Positions 51,362 to 60,073 of a DNA stretch of 64,000 nt are shown piece after piece. The translations under genes and the position numbers were made by a program. Position 1 is the first letter of the stretch. Every line of letters begins with the position of its first letter. The notes below the pieces were generated by a model. The model made no database searches. It saw only the letters and a list, made by a program, of their open reading frames with translations, and was not told the origin of the DNA. The stretch covers positions 62,001-126,000 of the forward strand of contig JAJFFC010000028.1 of NCBI GenBank assembly GCA_021776795.1, written 5' to 3'. This DNA comes from Planctomycetota bacterium. Its GTDB lineage: Bacteria > Planctomycetota > UBA1135.

Positions 51362-52279
51362 TCACGTAGCAGATGAACTGCCACGCCCCTCGCTAGGCCC
51401 GTCCTCACGCTGAGGTGGACCAAGGTCCTCATCCGAATCTTCAGAGGTACCGCTTCGGGTTTCCCCGTCACGGCCGCGTGCACTGGCGCGGGAGCGTTGC
51501 TCTGGATCTTGCCAGAGACGGTCCCATTGACGTTGTGCACGACCATTGGGTAGTGGCCATTCCTCCGATGAAACTTTTAAAGAACCTTTGGCATCATACC
51601 ACCAATCCATCCAGTCGGAGACCCGTTTCCCAGGGTCCTGGCCGGTGAGGACCTGGAGGGCGAGTAGGGGCTCAGCCTGCATATTGCGCTCGGTCCGGCG
51701 TCGAACCCCGCTATTGACGTAGTCGAGCAGGGCCTCCACCGACTCCTTAGTACGAATCCGGCCGAGGGCATGTGCCTTGGCTTTGACCAGTGCATAATTG
51801 TCCTTAGTGGTGACCTGAAACCCGTCAATTAGGGGCTTTAAGGCCTTTTTATCGGCTTTTTGGCCCAGGGCATAGGTCAGGGCGACGGCCACTTTTTCGA
51901 CTCCCATGACCTTTTTATCCTTGGCGCCCTTGAGGAGGGCGTTGAGGGCCTCTGGATCTTCATTCCAGCGTAGACCTTCGACCACAGCGAGGGCCACGGT
52001 GGGCTGCTTGTGCTTCAAGGATTTGGCCATTTCCTTGACCACAGCCTTGTTTTTGATGCGCCCAACGGACTTGAGCGTGGCTTCGAGGATGGCCCAATCC
52101 TTCTCCTTGGCGGCGGCTTTGAGCGCGGCGACGGCCTCGGCGGGGGTGAGTTCCTCGACCTCAGCCTCTTTTTCTTCACCCTTTTCCGCCTCCTGAGGAG
52201 GGGTCGGCGTGGGGTCTTGCCAGGCCAGCGCAGAAGCGCCTGTGCCCAGAGGAAGGAGGAGCAGCAGTGTGTGGAGCAT
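51362..52279 (-). CDS. exported HEAT-repeat protein with charged tail
   Basis: 305 residues from ATG 52279. A signal peptide (MLHTLLLLLPLGTGASALA) is followed by a Pro/Glu-rich linker, HEAT-like repeats rich in Lys/Ala/Val (residues about 55-200), then VLTGQDPGKRVSDWMDWWYD, a motif also closing the repeat region of the proteins at 53538 and 54641. The last ~70 residues are a low-complexity Arg/Asp/Ser/Gly tail. A TAAACC hexamer 8 bases before the start is a weak -10 candidate. Function unknown. Confidence 0.75.
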   Translation of the reverse strand: MLHTLLLLLPLGTGASALAWQDPTPTPPQEAEKGEEKEAEVEELTPAEAVAALKAAAKEKDWAILEATLKSVGRIKNKAVVKEMAKSLKHKQPTVALAVVEGLRWNEDPEALNALLKGAKDKKVMGVEKVAVALTYALGQKADKKALKPLIDGFQVTTKDNYALVKAKAHALGRIRTKESVEALLDYVNSGVRRRTERNMQAEPLLALQVLTGQDPGKRVSDWMDWWYDAKGSLKVSSEEWPLPNGRAQRQWDRLWQDPEQRSRASARGRDGETRSGTSEDSDEDLGPPQREDGPSEGRGSSSAT

Positions 52280-52361
52280 GGTCAAAAGGTTTAGAGGCGA
52301 CCGTGGAACCCCAGGTGGCACCCTAGGTTCCTATTCCTCCTTATCGGCTCCCTGGGCTTCT

Positions 52362-53504
52362 CTAAACCGCCGCGCCTTCGACCATTTGCAGGAAGCGGCC
52401 GAAAAGGTGGGCCGGATCATGCGGGCCGGGAGCGCCCTCGGGGTGATACTGCACCGAGAACAGCGGCAGACTTTCATGCTCGAGGCCAGCCACCGTGTTG
52501 TCGTTGCCGTTCCAATGAGTGACCTGCAAGCCGGTGCCAGCCAAACTCTCGGCGTCGACGGCGAAGCCATGGTTTTGCGAGCTGATGTCAATCTGCCCGT
52601 TGGCGGTTTCGACTACCGGATGGTTGGCGCCGTGGTGACCAAACTTCATCTTGTAACTTTGCCCGCCAAGAGCCAGCGCCAGGATTTGGTGGCCGAGGCA
52701 AATGCCGAATAAGGGAAGACCACTTGGCGCTAAGTCACGAACGGAAGCAATCGCTTCCTTGACGGCGGCAGGGTCGCCCGGTCCATTGGACAGGAATACG
52801 GCGCGTGCTCCTGTCGCTTGCACTTCCTTGGCGGTCGCGTTCCATGGCAACACCATCGGGGCAAAACCAGCACTCACCAAGTTGCGCAGAATGTTGCGCT
52901 TGATGCCAAAGTCTATGCAGGCAACGGGAACGGCGTCGGCGCGCAAGCTTTGTGGCTGCCACGTTTCGCTATGTGGCAAGCCCTCTTCCCAAGCGTAGGG
53001 CTTTTCGGTGCTCACGCGTTCCGCTAAGTTTTGTCCTTCGAGGGAAGGGAGCGCGCGAGCCTTAGCGGCAAGAGCTTCGACATCTTCCGAGGTCGTACTC
53101 ATGACGGCGCGCAGGGCGCCTTGTTCGCGCAACAGCAACGTGAGTTCGCGAGTGTCGACGCCATCCATGGCCATGACATTGCGCTCGAGGAAATATTCAC
53201 CGAGTGTTTGTTCGGCGGTCCACGACGACGTGCATGGAGTCAACTGATGCATGATCATGGCTTCGGCCCAGCAGCGCGAAGATTCGTCCGCCGCCGCTTG
53301 GCAACCATAGTTGCCGATTTGCGGGTAGGTCATGACCACGGCTTGGCCGCAGTAAGAGGGATCGGTGAGGATCTCTTGGTAGCCGGTCATGCCGGTGTGG
53401 AACACCAGCTCAAAGCCTCGTTCTCCGCTCGCACCGACCGAGCGGCCGCGGAACGCCATGCCATTTTCCAGAACCAGCAGGGCCGTTTGGGGAGCTTCCG
53501 ACAT
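52362..53504 (-). CDS. carA: carbamoyl-phosphate synthase small (glutaminase) subunit
   Basis: 380 residues. It supplies ammonia from glutamine to CarB for arginine and pyrimidine synthesis. The N-terminal CPSase domain has FHTGMTGYQEILTDPSY and YPQIGNYG. The class I amidotransferase domain has LSNGPGDP, the nucleophile in FGICLGHQI (near residue 265), and the His/Glu in YHPEGAPGPHD (near 355). carB is not in the window. GATAAT 6 bases before the ATG suggests a leaderless transcript. Confidence 0.97.
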   Translation of the reverse strand: MSEAPQTALLVLENGMAFRGRSVGASGERGFELVFHTGMTGYQEILTDPSYCGQAVVMTYPQIGNYGCQAAADESSRCWAEAMIMHQLTPCTSSWTAEQTLGEYFLERNVMAMDGVDTRELTLLLREQGALRAVMSTTSEDVEALAAKARALPSLEGQNLAERVSTEKPYAWEEGLPHSETWQPQSLRADAVPVACIDFGIKRNILRNLVSAGFAPMVLPWNATAKEVQATGARAVFLSNGPGDPAAVKEAIASVRDLAPSGLPLFGICLGHQILALALGGQSYKMKFGHHGANHPVVETANGQIDISSQNHGFAVDAESLAGTGLQVTHWNGNDNTVAGLEHESLPLFSVQYHPEGAPGPHDPAHLFGRFLQMVEGAAV

Positions 53505-53510
53505 ACTCCC

Positions 53511-53516
53511 ATTATC
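53511..53516 (-). promoter_or_regulatory. GATAAT promoter element for carA
   Basis: GATAAT (one mismatch to TATAAT) ends 6 bases before the carA ATG, in the 33-base gap after the HEAT paralogue gene. Confidence 0.5.
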
Positions 53517-53537
53517 GCGTGGCGCAGGGCCCTGCGC

Positions 53538-54638
53538 CTAGCCTTCGGGGTAGGTCTTCTCGTACCAACGCATCCAGGCTTCGCGGTTGGTGCCAAAGTC
53601 CTGGCCGGTCAGTTGTTTGAGCGAAGTCGAAATGCGCCCGGCTAGTTGCGTGGAGATCACCCGGATCTGCAGGGTGGTGCCCTCGGTGAGGACGGAAACG
53701 ATGGGGTCGGCAATCACCGCGCCTGCGGCGACCTCGACGTCGTAGTCGCTGATGTAGGCAATCTGCTTGCCGAAAAACACGTAGCTGCGCGGAGCACTTC
53801 CGCTATCGCTCGAGGCCAGGGCATGAATCAGGGCTTTGGCCACCGAGTGGTCGCTGCTGCCGAAGTTGCCGAGGTGGCTGGCTGCGCGTTGGCGCGTGGC
53901 GTCGTCGCGCTCACGCCAAAGGGCGAGAGTCCAAAGTCCAAGCGAACGTTCTGGTTGCAAGTCTTGCAGAGAATTTGCCGCAGCTTGGCGCACCGCAAGT
54001 TGTTCGTCTTCAAGGCTGACGGCCAGTAAGGGCCGCTCCAGGTCATAGGTGCTTTGGTGCGAAGCAATCAAAGCTGCGGCGCGGCGAACCTCAGCGTCTT
54101 TGCTTTTGAGCCCTCGGCGGAGGTCGACCAAACCAATGCGACGCTTGGGGAGCTCGCGCGACTGCGGAATCTCGCGCAACAAGGCACCCGTCAATAGGGC
54201 TTGCTCGGCGTCATCGGCCTGGAGCATCTGTTCCCACAGCAGGTCGGTGCGCTTATCGCGCTTGGTCTTGCTTGGCAGAGTGTCAATCTTGCCGCCCCAA
54301 GTGGTGAGGGCATTTAGCCATGCTTCGCGTGCTTCGGCGTTACGTGGCTTGGCTTCGGCCAGGCTTTCTAGAAGGCCGCGCTCGGAGATGCGCTGCATCC
54401 ATTGCTCTTGATCCAAAGCGGAGAGCGCTTCGAGCAGACGCAGGTCCTCTTGGCCATCGACGACTTCCACCACCGGATCGAGGGTCGCGTCATACATGCC
54501 AAAGGCAGTTTGCACTTCGCGGTCGCCCACCTGTGGGGACACGCTCGCTTCGACGCGGGCACCAGACTGAAGAACCGCCATCGGCACTTCGCCTTGGCAG
54601 AGGAGGAGCAGGAGGGGTGTCAGTATGGTCATGGCCAT
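53538..54638 (-). CDS. exported HEAT-like protein, tandem paralogue 1
   Basis: 366 residues with a short signal (MAMTILTPLLLLLCQGEVP). A beta-rich N-terminal part (VLQSGARVEASVSPQVGDRE) is followed by helical HEAT-like repeats around residues 175-265, and the chain closes with KQLTGQDFGTNREAWMRWYE. It is paralogous to the next gene upstream (54641-55798), sharing the G-x-R-V-E, V-G-D-R-E and V-D-G segments in the same order. Two bases separate the genes. No enzymatic motif is visible; possibly a structural or interaction protein of the cell envelope. Confidence 0.7.
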   Translation of the reverse strand: MAMTILTPLLLLLCQGEVPMAVLQSGARVEASVSPQVGDREVQTAFGMYDATLDPVVEVVDGQEDLRLLEALSALDQEQWMQRISERGLLESLAEAKPRNAEAREAWLNALTTWGGKIDTLPSKTKRDKRTDLLWEQMLQADDAEQALLTGALLREIPQSRELPKRRIGLVDLRRGLKSKDAEVRRAAALIASHQSTYDLERPLLAVSLEDEQLAVRQAAANSLQDLQPERSLGLWTLALWRERDDATRQRAASHLGNFGSSDHSVAKALIHALASSDSGSAPRSYVFFGKQIAYISDYDVEVAAGAVIADPIVSVLTEGTTLQIRVISTQLAGRISTSLKQLTGQDFGTNREAWMRWYEKTYPEG

Positions 54639-54640
54639 CT

Positions 54641-55798
54641 CTATGGGTGTTCCGGTAGCCAGGTTTCACCATACCAGGCCAACCATTCGCCTTTGGTGCG
54701 GACTTTGCTGTCCGAAACCAAGGTTTGCAGCGCTTCCAGAAGGGCAGTCTGCAAACTTTCACTGTACACCCCTACCTTGAGGGTGCTGCCGAGGTCGACG
54801 AATTCCTCTGCCACATTGAGATGGCGGACGTCGGAGTCTTGGCGAATCGGGTCAAAGCTGACGGCTTCGATGGCCCCGCGATCCACTTGCTTCATGACCC
54901 AAATCGTGCGGCCATAAAATTCGAATCGTTGAGGGGGGCGGATATCCCAGGCGGCAATGATGTGCATCAGGGCGCGCACCGCATGGTCGCCACCAAAGCG
55001 GCCGAGGTTACGTACGGCAAGTTCGCGATCTTTTTCTTGGCCATTGGCGGCATTGCGTACCCAATACTGGCGTGCTGCATGCGGATGAATGGCATGAATG
55101 CCGGAAGCGGCGCCATCACGCGCGGCCTCGGCCTCTTCGCGCAAAGATGCTTGGAGCAAAATCTCGCGCATCGAGAACTCTTGCTGGCGGCCGGCAATCA
55201 AGGCGGCGACGCGGCGACGTGCCGGAACGCGGCTACGCATGCCTTTGCGTAGGCTGGCAATCGTGACTTGTCGCGTGAACTGTGGGTGCTCACTGACCGC
55301 AACTTCTTCGAATAAGCGGGCGCCGAGTAAGAGGGCGTCGGTCGGGGAGGCTTCCTGAATCTGATCCCACAGCCAAGGCACGCGCTTTTCGTACTTCAGG
55401 TTTTTCGGCACCGTGTCGAGGCGCTTGCCCCAAGCTTCCACCGTTTCATAGGGGTAAAGCTGTTGTGGTTGCTCAGTCATGATTTCCGCACAAACGCTCA
55501 TCAGGGCGGTGAGTTGGCCGGCCGTGGACAAATCCTGCAGAAAGGTCTCATCATCAATCAGACCTTGATCATGCAAATGAGTCAAATCGAGGAGCTGTTG
55601 CGTGCCATCGACGATGTCGGCCACGGGATCGGTCGCCACCAGCATGCGGCCAAAGGGGGTGATGATTTCCCGGTCGCCGACTTTAGTGCCGGATTGACAC
55701 TCCACGCGCACGCCACTTTTGGTGACGGCAATGGGCTGTGCAGGGGGCTGAGGCGCTTGTGCGCCAAGCCATAGCGCGGTCGCGAGCAAGGAGATCAT
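54641..55798 (-). CDS. exported HEAT-like protein, tandem paralogue 2
   Basis: 385 residues from ATG 55798, which overlaps the larB stop as ATGA; an ATG at 55822 would overlap by 28 bases. The signal is MISLLATALWLGAQA. Layout matches paralogue 1: TKSGVRVECQSGTKVGDRE near residue 30, VDGTQQLLDL, helical repeats in the middle, GRTIWVM near 285, and a closing GEWLAWYGETWLPEHP. Divergence between the two is high, so the duplication is old. Confidence 0.7.
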   Translation of the reverse strand: MISLLATALWLGAQAPQPPAQPIAVTKSGVRVECQSGTKVGDREIITPFGRMLVATDPVADIVDGTQQLLDLTHLHDQGLIDDETFLQDLSTAGQLTALMSVCAEIMTEQPQQLYPYETVEAWGKRLDTVPKNLKYEKRVPWLWDQIQEASPTDALLLGARLFEEVAVSEHPQFTRQVTIASLRKGMRSRVPARRRVAALIAGRQQEFSMREILLQASLREEAEAARDGAASGIHAIHPHAARQYWVRNAANGQEKDRELAVRNLGRFGGDHAVRALMHIIAAWDIRPPQRFEFYGRTIWVMKQVDRGAIEAVSFDPIRQDSDVRHLNVAEEFVDLGSTLKVGVYSESLQTALLEALQTLVSDSKVRTKGEWLAWYGETWLPEHP

Positions 55799-56586
55799 GG
55801 GGAGGAACCCTGCAATCCGCATGCCGCTCGGGCAATTCGGGCCGCCAAAAAGCCTCCGCCGAAGCCATTATCGATGTTGACCACCCCAATTCCGGGTGCG
55901 CAGGCGTTGAGCATGGCGAGCAGAGCCGCGAGGCCGCCATAGGAGGCTCCGTAGCCCACGCTGGTGGGAACCGCTACTAGGGGGGCCTGGACCAAGCCAG
56001 CGACCACAGAGGGCAGGGCTCCCTCCATGCCGGCGACGACGACAAGGGCGTCAGCCGTGCGCAATCGCTCGATTTTGCCCACAATGCGGTGTAATCCGGC
56101 CACGCCGACGTCGGTGATGAGCTCGGCCTGGCTGCCCATCCAGCGCGCTGTGACCAGGGCTTCCTGGGCTACAGGCAGGTCCGAGGTGCCTGCAGCCACG
56201 ACCAGGACCTGACCACTAGGCGCAGGCCTGTTTTGTGCCGGATCGTTCCAGCACACGGTGCGGGCAAGTGCGTCGTAATCAGCCGCAGGGAGCTCCGTTT
56301 GCACCGCCTCGGCTTGCTTTGCCGTAGCGCGAGTCATCAGCAGCCGAGCGCTGGACTGCGCCAGGGTCGTGGCGGCGCGTACCGCCTGCTCCACCGATTT
56401 GCCCTCGGCAAAAATGACTTCGGGGGCATCGCAACGTAGGCCGCGACCATGATCGGGAACCAACTCTGGGTGCTCATCGACTGCGGCACGAAGTGGCGCG
56501 AGAGCAGCTTCCTCTAGTGCGTCTTGCGGATTGATTTCGCCATTGGCCAACCGCGTGAACAAGTCTTCCAGTTGTTGACGCTCCAT
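55795..56586 (-). CDS. larB: LarB, nickel-pincer cofactor biosynthesis (carboxylase/hydrolase)
   Basis: 263 residues. LarB carboxylates nicotinic acid adenine dinucleotide and hydrolyses it toward the nickel-pincer nucleotide cofactor first found in lactate racemase. The C-terminal PurE-like domain is diagnostic: VVAAGTSDLPVAQEA, VVVAGMEGALPSVVAGL, VAVPTSVGYGASYGGLAALL and VVNIDNGFGGG. larC, larE and larA are absent from the window. It overlaps tsaD by 1 base (TAATG) and the HEAT gene by 4. Confidence 0.93.
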   Translation of the reverse strand: MERQQLEDLFTRLANGEINPQDALEEAALAPLRAAVDEHPELVPDHGRGLRCDAPEVIFAEGKSVEQAVRAATTLAQSSARLLMTRATAKQAEAVQTELPAADYDALARTVCWNDPAQNRPAPSGQVLVVAAGTSDLPVAQEALVTARWMGSQAELITDVGVAGLHRIVGKIERLRTADALVVVAGMEGALPSVVAGLVQAPLVAVPTSVGYGASYGGLAALLAMLNACAPGIGVVNIDNGFGGGFLAARIARAACGLQGSSP

Positions 56587-57602
56587 TAGCCTGCCGCGGA
56601 AACATCGAGGTTGAGGTCATCCGTGCGGCCCTGTCGCCACAGCTCATGACCCAGGCCAGCAATCATGATGGCGTTGTCGGTGCAGGCTTGCGGTGGTGCC
56701 AGAATGATTTCGACGCCTTCCCGCTCGCCCATGGCCTGCAGTTCTTGGCGCAAACGACGATTGAGGGCCACGCCACCGCCGACGAGTAAGCGGGGAATGT
56801 TTTCTTGTGCCGCAGCGCGCCGACACTTCTCGACGAGAGTATCGACCACGGCTTGTTCATAACTCGCGCACAAGTTGGGAATCTCGGTTTTGGGCAGCAG
56901 CCAGTCACTGCCATGGGTGCCGCCGGGGCCATGAATACGATAAAGCAAGGCGGTTTTGAGGCCGGAAAAACTGAACTCCAAAGAATCTCGTGACAACAGT
57001 GGTCGTTTGAACGAGTAAGCCTTGGGATCTCCGTGCTCTGCGGTCTTTTGGATCGATGGCCCGCCCGGGTAGGCAAGGTCCATCATGGCTGCGGCCTTGT
57101 CTAATGCTTCGCCTGCGGCGTCATCGCGCGTGGAACCCAGTTCGACATGTTGGTCAGCGGCTTCGCTACGGTAAAGACTGGTGTGGCCTCCGGAAACGAC
57201 CAAAGTGACATAAGGAAAACATGGCTGCTCTAAGGTCATCAGCGCGGCATAAACATGGGCTTCAATGTGATGCACGCCGACGATGGGCTTTTGCCAGGAC
57301 CAGGCCAGCGCCTTGGCAGCAGTGGCACCGATGAGCAGAGAGCCGAGTAAGCCTGGGCGATTCGTGACCGCAAGTAGGTCCAGCTCTGAAGGCTCGACTT
57401 TGGCTTGTTGCAGAGCTGCCTCGACCACGGGTTGAATGGCGCGCAGGTGGCTGCGGCTCGCCAACTCAGGAACGACGCCGCCATAGGCCGCATGCTCTTC
57501 GACTTGGCTTTCGATTACCGAGGACAACACTCTTTTCCCATCGGCGACGACGGAAGCCGCGGTTTCATCGCAAGAGGATTCAATGCCAAGGACGAGTGCC
57601 AT
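56586..57602 (-). CDS. tsaD: tRNA N6-adenosine threonylcarbamoyltransferase
   Basis: 338 residues, ASKHA-fold metalloenzyme that with TsaB/E transfers threonylcarbamoyl to A37 of ANN-decoding tRNAs. Visible: LGIESSCDETAASVV at the start, metal ligands in VGVHHIEAHVYAAL, LVVSGGHTSLYR, DDAAGEALDKAAAMM, and DNAIMIAGLG near the end. Normal length. It lies 2 bases after the S41 protease gene. Confidence 0.97.
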   Translation of the reverse strand: MALVLGIESSCDETAASVVADGKRVLSSVIESQVEEHAAYGGVVPELASRSHLRAIQPVVEAALQQAKVEPSELDLLAVTNRPGLLGSLLIGATAAKALAWSWQKPIVGVHHIEAHVYAALMTLEQPCFPYVTLVVSGGHTSLYRSEAADQHVELGSTRDDAAGEALDKAAAMMDLAYPGGPSIQKTAEHGDPKAYSFKRPLLSRDSLEFSFSGLKTALLYRIHGPGGTHGSDWLLPKTEIPNLCASYEQAVVDTLVEKCRRAAAQENIPRLLVGGGVALNRRLRQELQAMGEREGVEIILAPPQACTDNAIMIAGLGHELWRQGRTDDLNLDVSAAG

Positions 57603-57604
57603 GA

Positions 57605-58900
57605 TTATTGCGGGGGAAGTGCCTCCGCAAGCAATCGATGCGCCACCTCTAAGCTACTGTCTTTGGGCGGAGCCACGTTGGCAGCCACGGGGAACAGGCG
57701 CTCATATTCTTCGCGGTAACGCTGGGGTGGTGGGTTGCGCCCTTGCCACGCTTTAATCGACGCTTCTTCCTCGGGAGTGTGCGCAACGGCAAGGTCCGGC
57801 TCGAGGCCACCAGCGAATTGATCACCAAGATGATCTTCCAAAATCTTTCCGCGCGGGGTGAGGTAATAGCCCGCCGTGAACTTGATGGCGAAGCTGCCGG
57901 TGGGGAAGTCAAAGACTTCTTGGTAGACACCTTTTCCGTAAGTTCGCTGGCCAACTAACACCGCAGCACCCCGTTCGCGCAATGCTGCGGCCAGCACCTC
58001 GGAACCTGAGGCGGACCACTCGTTGATGAGCACCACCAATGGCAGTCCGAGATGGGTGGCGTCTTCGGCATTGCCATAGCGAGAGCTGGGGCCATTGACT
58101 CGGCTTTGCAGAGTGCAAATCAAACCACCGGGCAGGAAGCGCGAGGCAATATCCACTGCAGCGTCGAGCTGGCCCCCGATATTCCATCGCAAATCCAAGA
58201 CCAGAGCGCGCAGGCCCATTTCATCAAGTCGCAGCATGGCGCGGTCAAACTCGTCGATAGTGCTGCGGGCGAAGGAGCGCACATGGATATGGCCAATCCC
58301 GCTCTCGCGGTCGAGCAAGCGCACATCACCTACCGTCAGCGTTGGCACCGAGCCGCGTTCGATGGTGACCGTCGTGCGTTCCCCATCCACATGTTGGAGT
58401 TCCAGGGTGACCGAGCTTCCGGGCTCACCGCGCAGGCGTTCCCGCAGCTGGTCCATGACCTCGTTGCGTACGTCCTCGCCATTGATGCTGAGGAAAATGT
58501 CGCCGGGGCGTAGTCCGAGTTTTTCGGCATTGCCACCAGGCTGAGGGTAGAGCACGGTGCCATTGCCATCCATCATCACGCCGATGCCCACCAGCATGCC
58601 ACTCGAATCCTCGTGGAAGCGGCGCATGTCCTCGGGGCCGATAAAGGTGGAGTAGGGGTCCTCAAGGGATTGAATCATGCCGTCGACCCCGCGCTGCATC
58701 AGCCACTGCGGATCTTGAGGAATGGCGTAATCCTCGGCCAGGCGACGATGGACCAGAGCCAGCATCTGCTCCTCCTCGGGACGCGAAAGCTCGACGATGG
58801 TCGGGCCCAAAAAGGACTGCGTCAGCAAAATGCCAACGGCCGCCAAAAACGCTCCAAAGAGCAAGCTAGGCAGGTGAAACCACGCGGAGTTGCGCTGCAT
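57605..58900 (-). CDS. S41 C-terminal processing protease with PDZ domain
   Basis: 431 residues. N-terminal signal anchor (LLFGAFLAAVGILLTQSFLG), CTP helical region with DPQWLMQRGVDGMIQSLEDP, a PDZ domain (about 95-180; LGLRPGDIFLSINGEDV), and the S41 core with the nucleophile in NEWSASGSEVLAAAL and catalytic Lys in QRTYGKGV. It cleaves C-terminal regions of exported proteins. It is the first gene of a five-gene minus-strand run with tsaD, larB and two HEAT genes. A TAGAAT and the AGGAG-like CAGGAGAC both precede the ATG, the only visible SD-like sequence of this kind. Confidence 0.94.
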   Translation of the reverse strand: MQRNSAWFHLPSLLFGAFLAAVGILLTQSFLGPTIVELSRPEEEQMLALVHRRLAEDYAIPQDPQWLMQRGVDGMIQSLEDPYSTFIGPEDMRRFHEDSSGMLVGIGVMMDGNGTVLYPQPGGNAEKLGLRPGDIFLSINGEDVRNEVMDQLRERLRGEPGSSVTLELQHVDGERTTVTIERGSVPTLTVGDVRLLDRESGIGHIHVRSFARSTIDEFDRAMLRLDEMGLRALVLDLRWNIGGQLDAAVDIASRFLPGGLICTLQSRVNGPSSRYGNAEDATHLGLPLVVLINEWSASGSEVLAAALRERGAAVLVGQRTYGKGVYQEVFDFPTGSFAIKFTAGYYLTPRGKILEDHLGDQFAGGLEPDLAVAHTPEEEASIKAWQGRNPPPQRYREEYERLFPVAANVAPPKDSSLEVAHRLLAEALPPQ

Positions 58901-58908
58901 GTCTCCTG

Positions 58909-58914
58909 ATTCTA
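58909..58914 (-). promoter_or_regulatory. TAGAAT promoter element for the S41 protease operon
   Basis: TAGAAT ends 8 bases before ATG 58900. The intervening bases include AGGAG, but if transcription starts about 7 bases after the hexamer this would not be in the mRNA. Confidence 0.6.
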
Positions 58915-58943
58915 GGTGCCGCCGAGGGTGGAGGGGAGTGGGC

Positions 58944-58949
58944 TACAAT
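58944..58949 (+). promoter_or_regulatory. TACAAT promoter element for the PTPS-folE pair
   Basis: TACAAT is 7 bases before ATG 58957, divergent from the S41 element. Confidence 0.55.
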
Positions 58950-58956
58950 CTGCCCC

Positions 58957-59382
58957 ATGTCCGAGGTCCTTCTGCGTTACTCCTGTGAGTTCTGCGCCGC
59001 CTACCGATTGGCGCGCCCAGACTGGAGTGAAGCTCGTAATCGCGAGGTTTATGGCGTTTGTGCGAGCCCCCATGGGCACGGCCACAACTACCAGCTCGAG
59101 GTCCACGTCGCTGGCAAGGTTGATGGTGAAACTGGAATGGTCATGGACTACATGGCCCTGGAGGCCTTGGTGCAGAAACACATCGTGGCCGAGGTTGACC
59201 ACTTACACCTCAATCTCGATGTGCCTTGGTTGCAGGGAATGGTGCCGACCAGCGAAAATTTGCTTCTTGCCTTTTGGCCACGGTTGCAAGCGGCCCTGCC
59301 CGACGGGGTTCGCCTACATTGCCTGAGCCTGCAGGAGAGCCGCAATCACACTGCCTTGTATTACGGACCGAACCATGATTGA
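58957..59382 (+). CDS. 6-pyruvoyltetrahydropterin synthase / QueD family protein
   Basis: 141 residues of the T-fold PTPS family, acting on dihydroneopterin triphosphate made by the adjacent FolE (8-base overlap). C35 in [10 protein letters not shown]81-H82 in VDHLHLN, and E127 match the catalytic and pterin-binding residues. Two zinc ligands are H41 and H43 in HGHGHNY. The third ligand, normally His in the A-A-H-R-L motif, is Tyr16 (CAAYRL). Overall pattern is nearer the PTPS/Bacteroidetes-type branch than E. coli QueD, so the product could be a tetrahydropterin or the queuosine precursor. Confidence 0.85.
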   Translation: MSEVLLRYSCEFCAAYRLARPDWSEARNREVYGVCASPHGHGHNYQLEVHVAGKVDGETGMVMDYMALEALVQKHIVAEVDHLHLNLDVPWLQGMVPTSENLLLAFWPRLQAALPDGVRLHCLSLQESRNHTALYYGPNHD

Positions 59383-59953
59383 ATCGCCTGATCCGCTCGA
59401 AGAACTCGTTCGCGCACAGCTCCAAGCCTTGGGCGAAGACCCACAGCGCGATGGCCTTCAGCGCACGCCTTTGCGCGTCGCCAAATCTCTGCGCTATCTC
59501 ACCGAGGGGCATGAGACCTCGCTCGCCAGCTTGGTCAACGGTGCCTTGTTCGAGGAAGAGGTCGATGAAATGGTCCTGGTCAAGGACATCGAGTTCTACT
59601 CCCTGTGTGAGCACCATATGCTGCCCTTTTATGGGAGAGTGCATATTGCCTATCTGCCTGCGGGCAAGGTCATTGGCCTGAGCAAGCTGCCACGATTGGT
59701 AGACATGTTTTCCCGGCGCCTTCAGGTGCAGGAGCGAATGACCGTGCAAATCGCCAATGCAGTCCAGGAAGTCCTTTCTCCGAAAGGGGTTGCGGTGGTT
59801 TCGGAGTCGGCCCACCTGTGCATGATGATGCGCGGAGTCGCGAAGCAGGCCAGCACCACCACCGCCAGCTGCATGTTGGGAGCCTTCCGTGAGGACCCAC
59901 GCACCCGAGCCGAGTTCTTCAGCTTGGTTCAGGGGTCGCGCCCGGTTCTTTGA
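59375..59953 (+). CDS. folE: GTP cyclohydrolase I
   Basis: 192 residues. It converts GTP to 7,8-dihydroneopterin triphosphate for folate, queuosine or biopterin pathways. Zinc ligands are C78 and H81 in [12 protein letters not shown] and C149 in [12 protein letters not shown]. The [11 protein letters not shown] segment and the C-terminal [16 protein letters not shown] region are standard. The overlap with the PTPS gene makes the pair a coupled two-step pathway. Confidence 0.97.
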   Translation: MIESPDPLEELVRAQLQALGEDPQRDGLQRTPLRVAKSLRYLTEGHETSLASLVNGALFEEEVDEMVLVKDIEFYSLCEHHMLPFYGRVHIAYLPAGKVIGLSKLPRLVDMFSRRLQVQERMTVQIANAVQEVLSPKGVAVVSESAHLCMMMRGVAKQASTTTASCMLGAFREDPRTRAEFFSLVQGSRPVL

Positions 59954-59986
59954 GGAAAATTCTCACTAGGCCCATCGAATCCCTAG

Positions 59987-59992
59987 TAGAAT
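59987..59992 (+). promoter_or_regulatory. TAGAAT element upstream of the small membrane-protein ORF
   Basis: Exact TAGAAT in the 120-base gap after folE. It is 3 bases from an in-frame GTG (59996), too close to initiate there, and would give a leader of about 75 bases to ATG 60074. Confidence 0.4.
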
Positions 59993-60073
59993 CAAGTGTC
60001 AAGTCGTTGTCGCATTGCCATTTGCGGCCCCCCTCGGCCTGATCATCCCCCCTCATCCCATTCTTTTCCTCCC

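Noticed and set aside
58901..58908. CAGGAGAC as a Shine-Dalgarno site for the S41 protease
   Set aside because: It sits between TAGAAT and the ATG, so it would be at or before the predicted transcription start; most other genes here also lack such a site.
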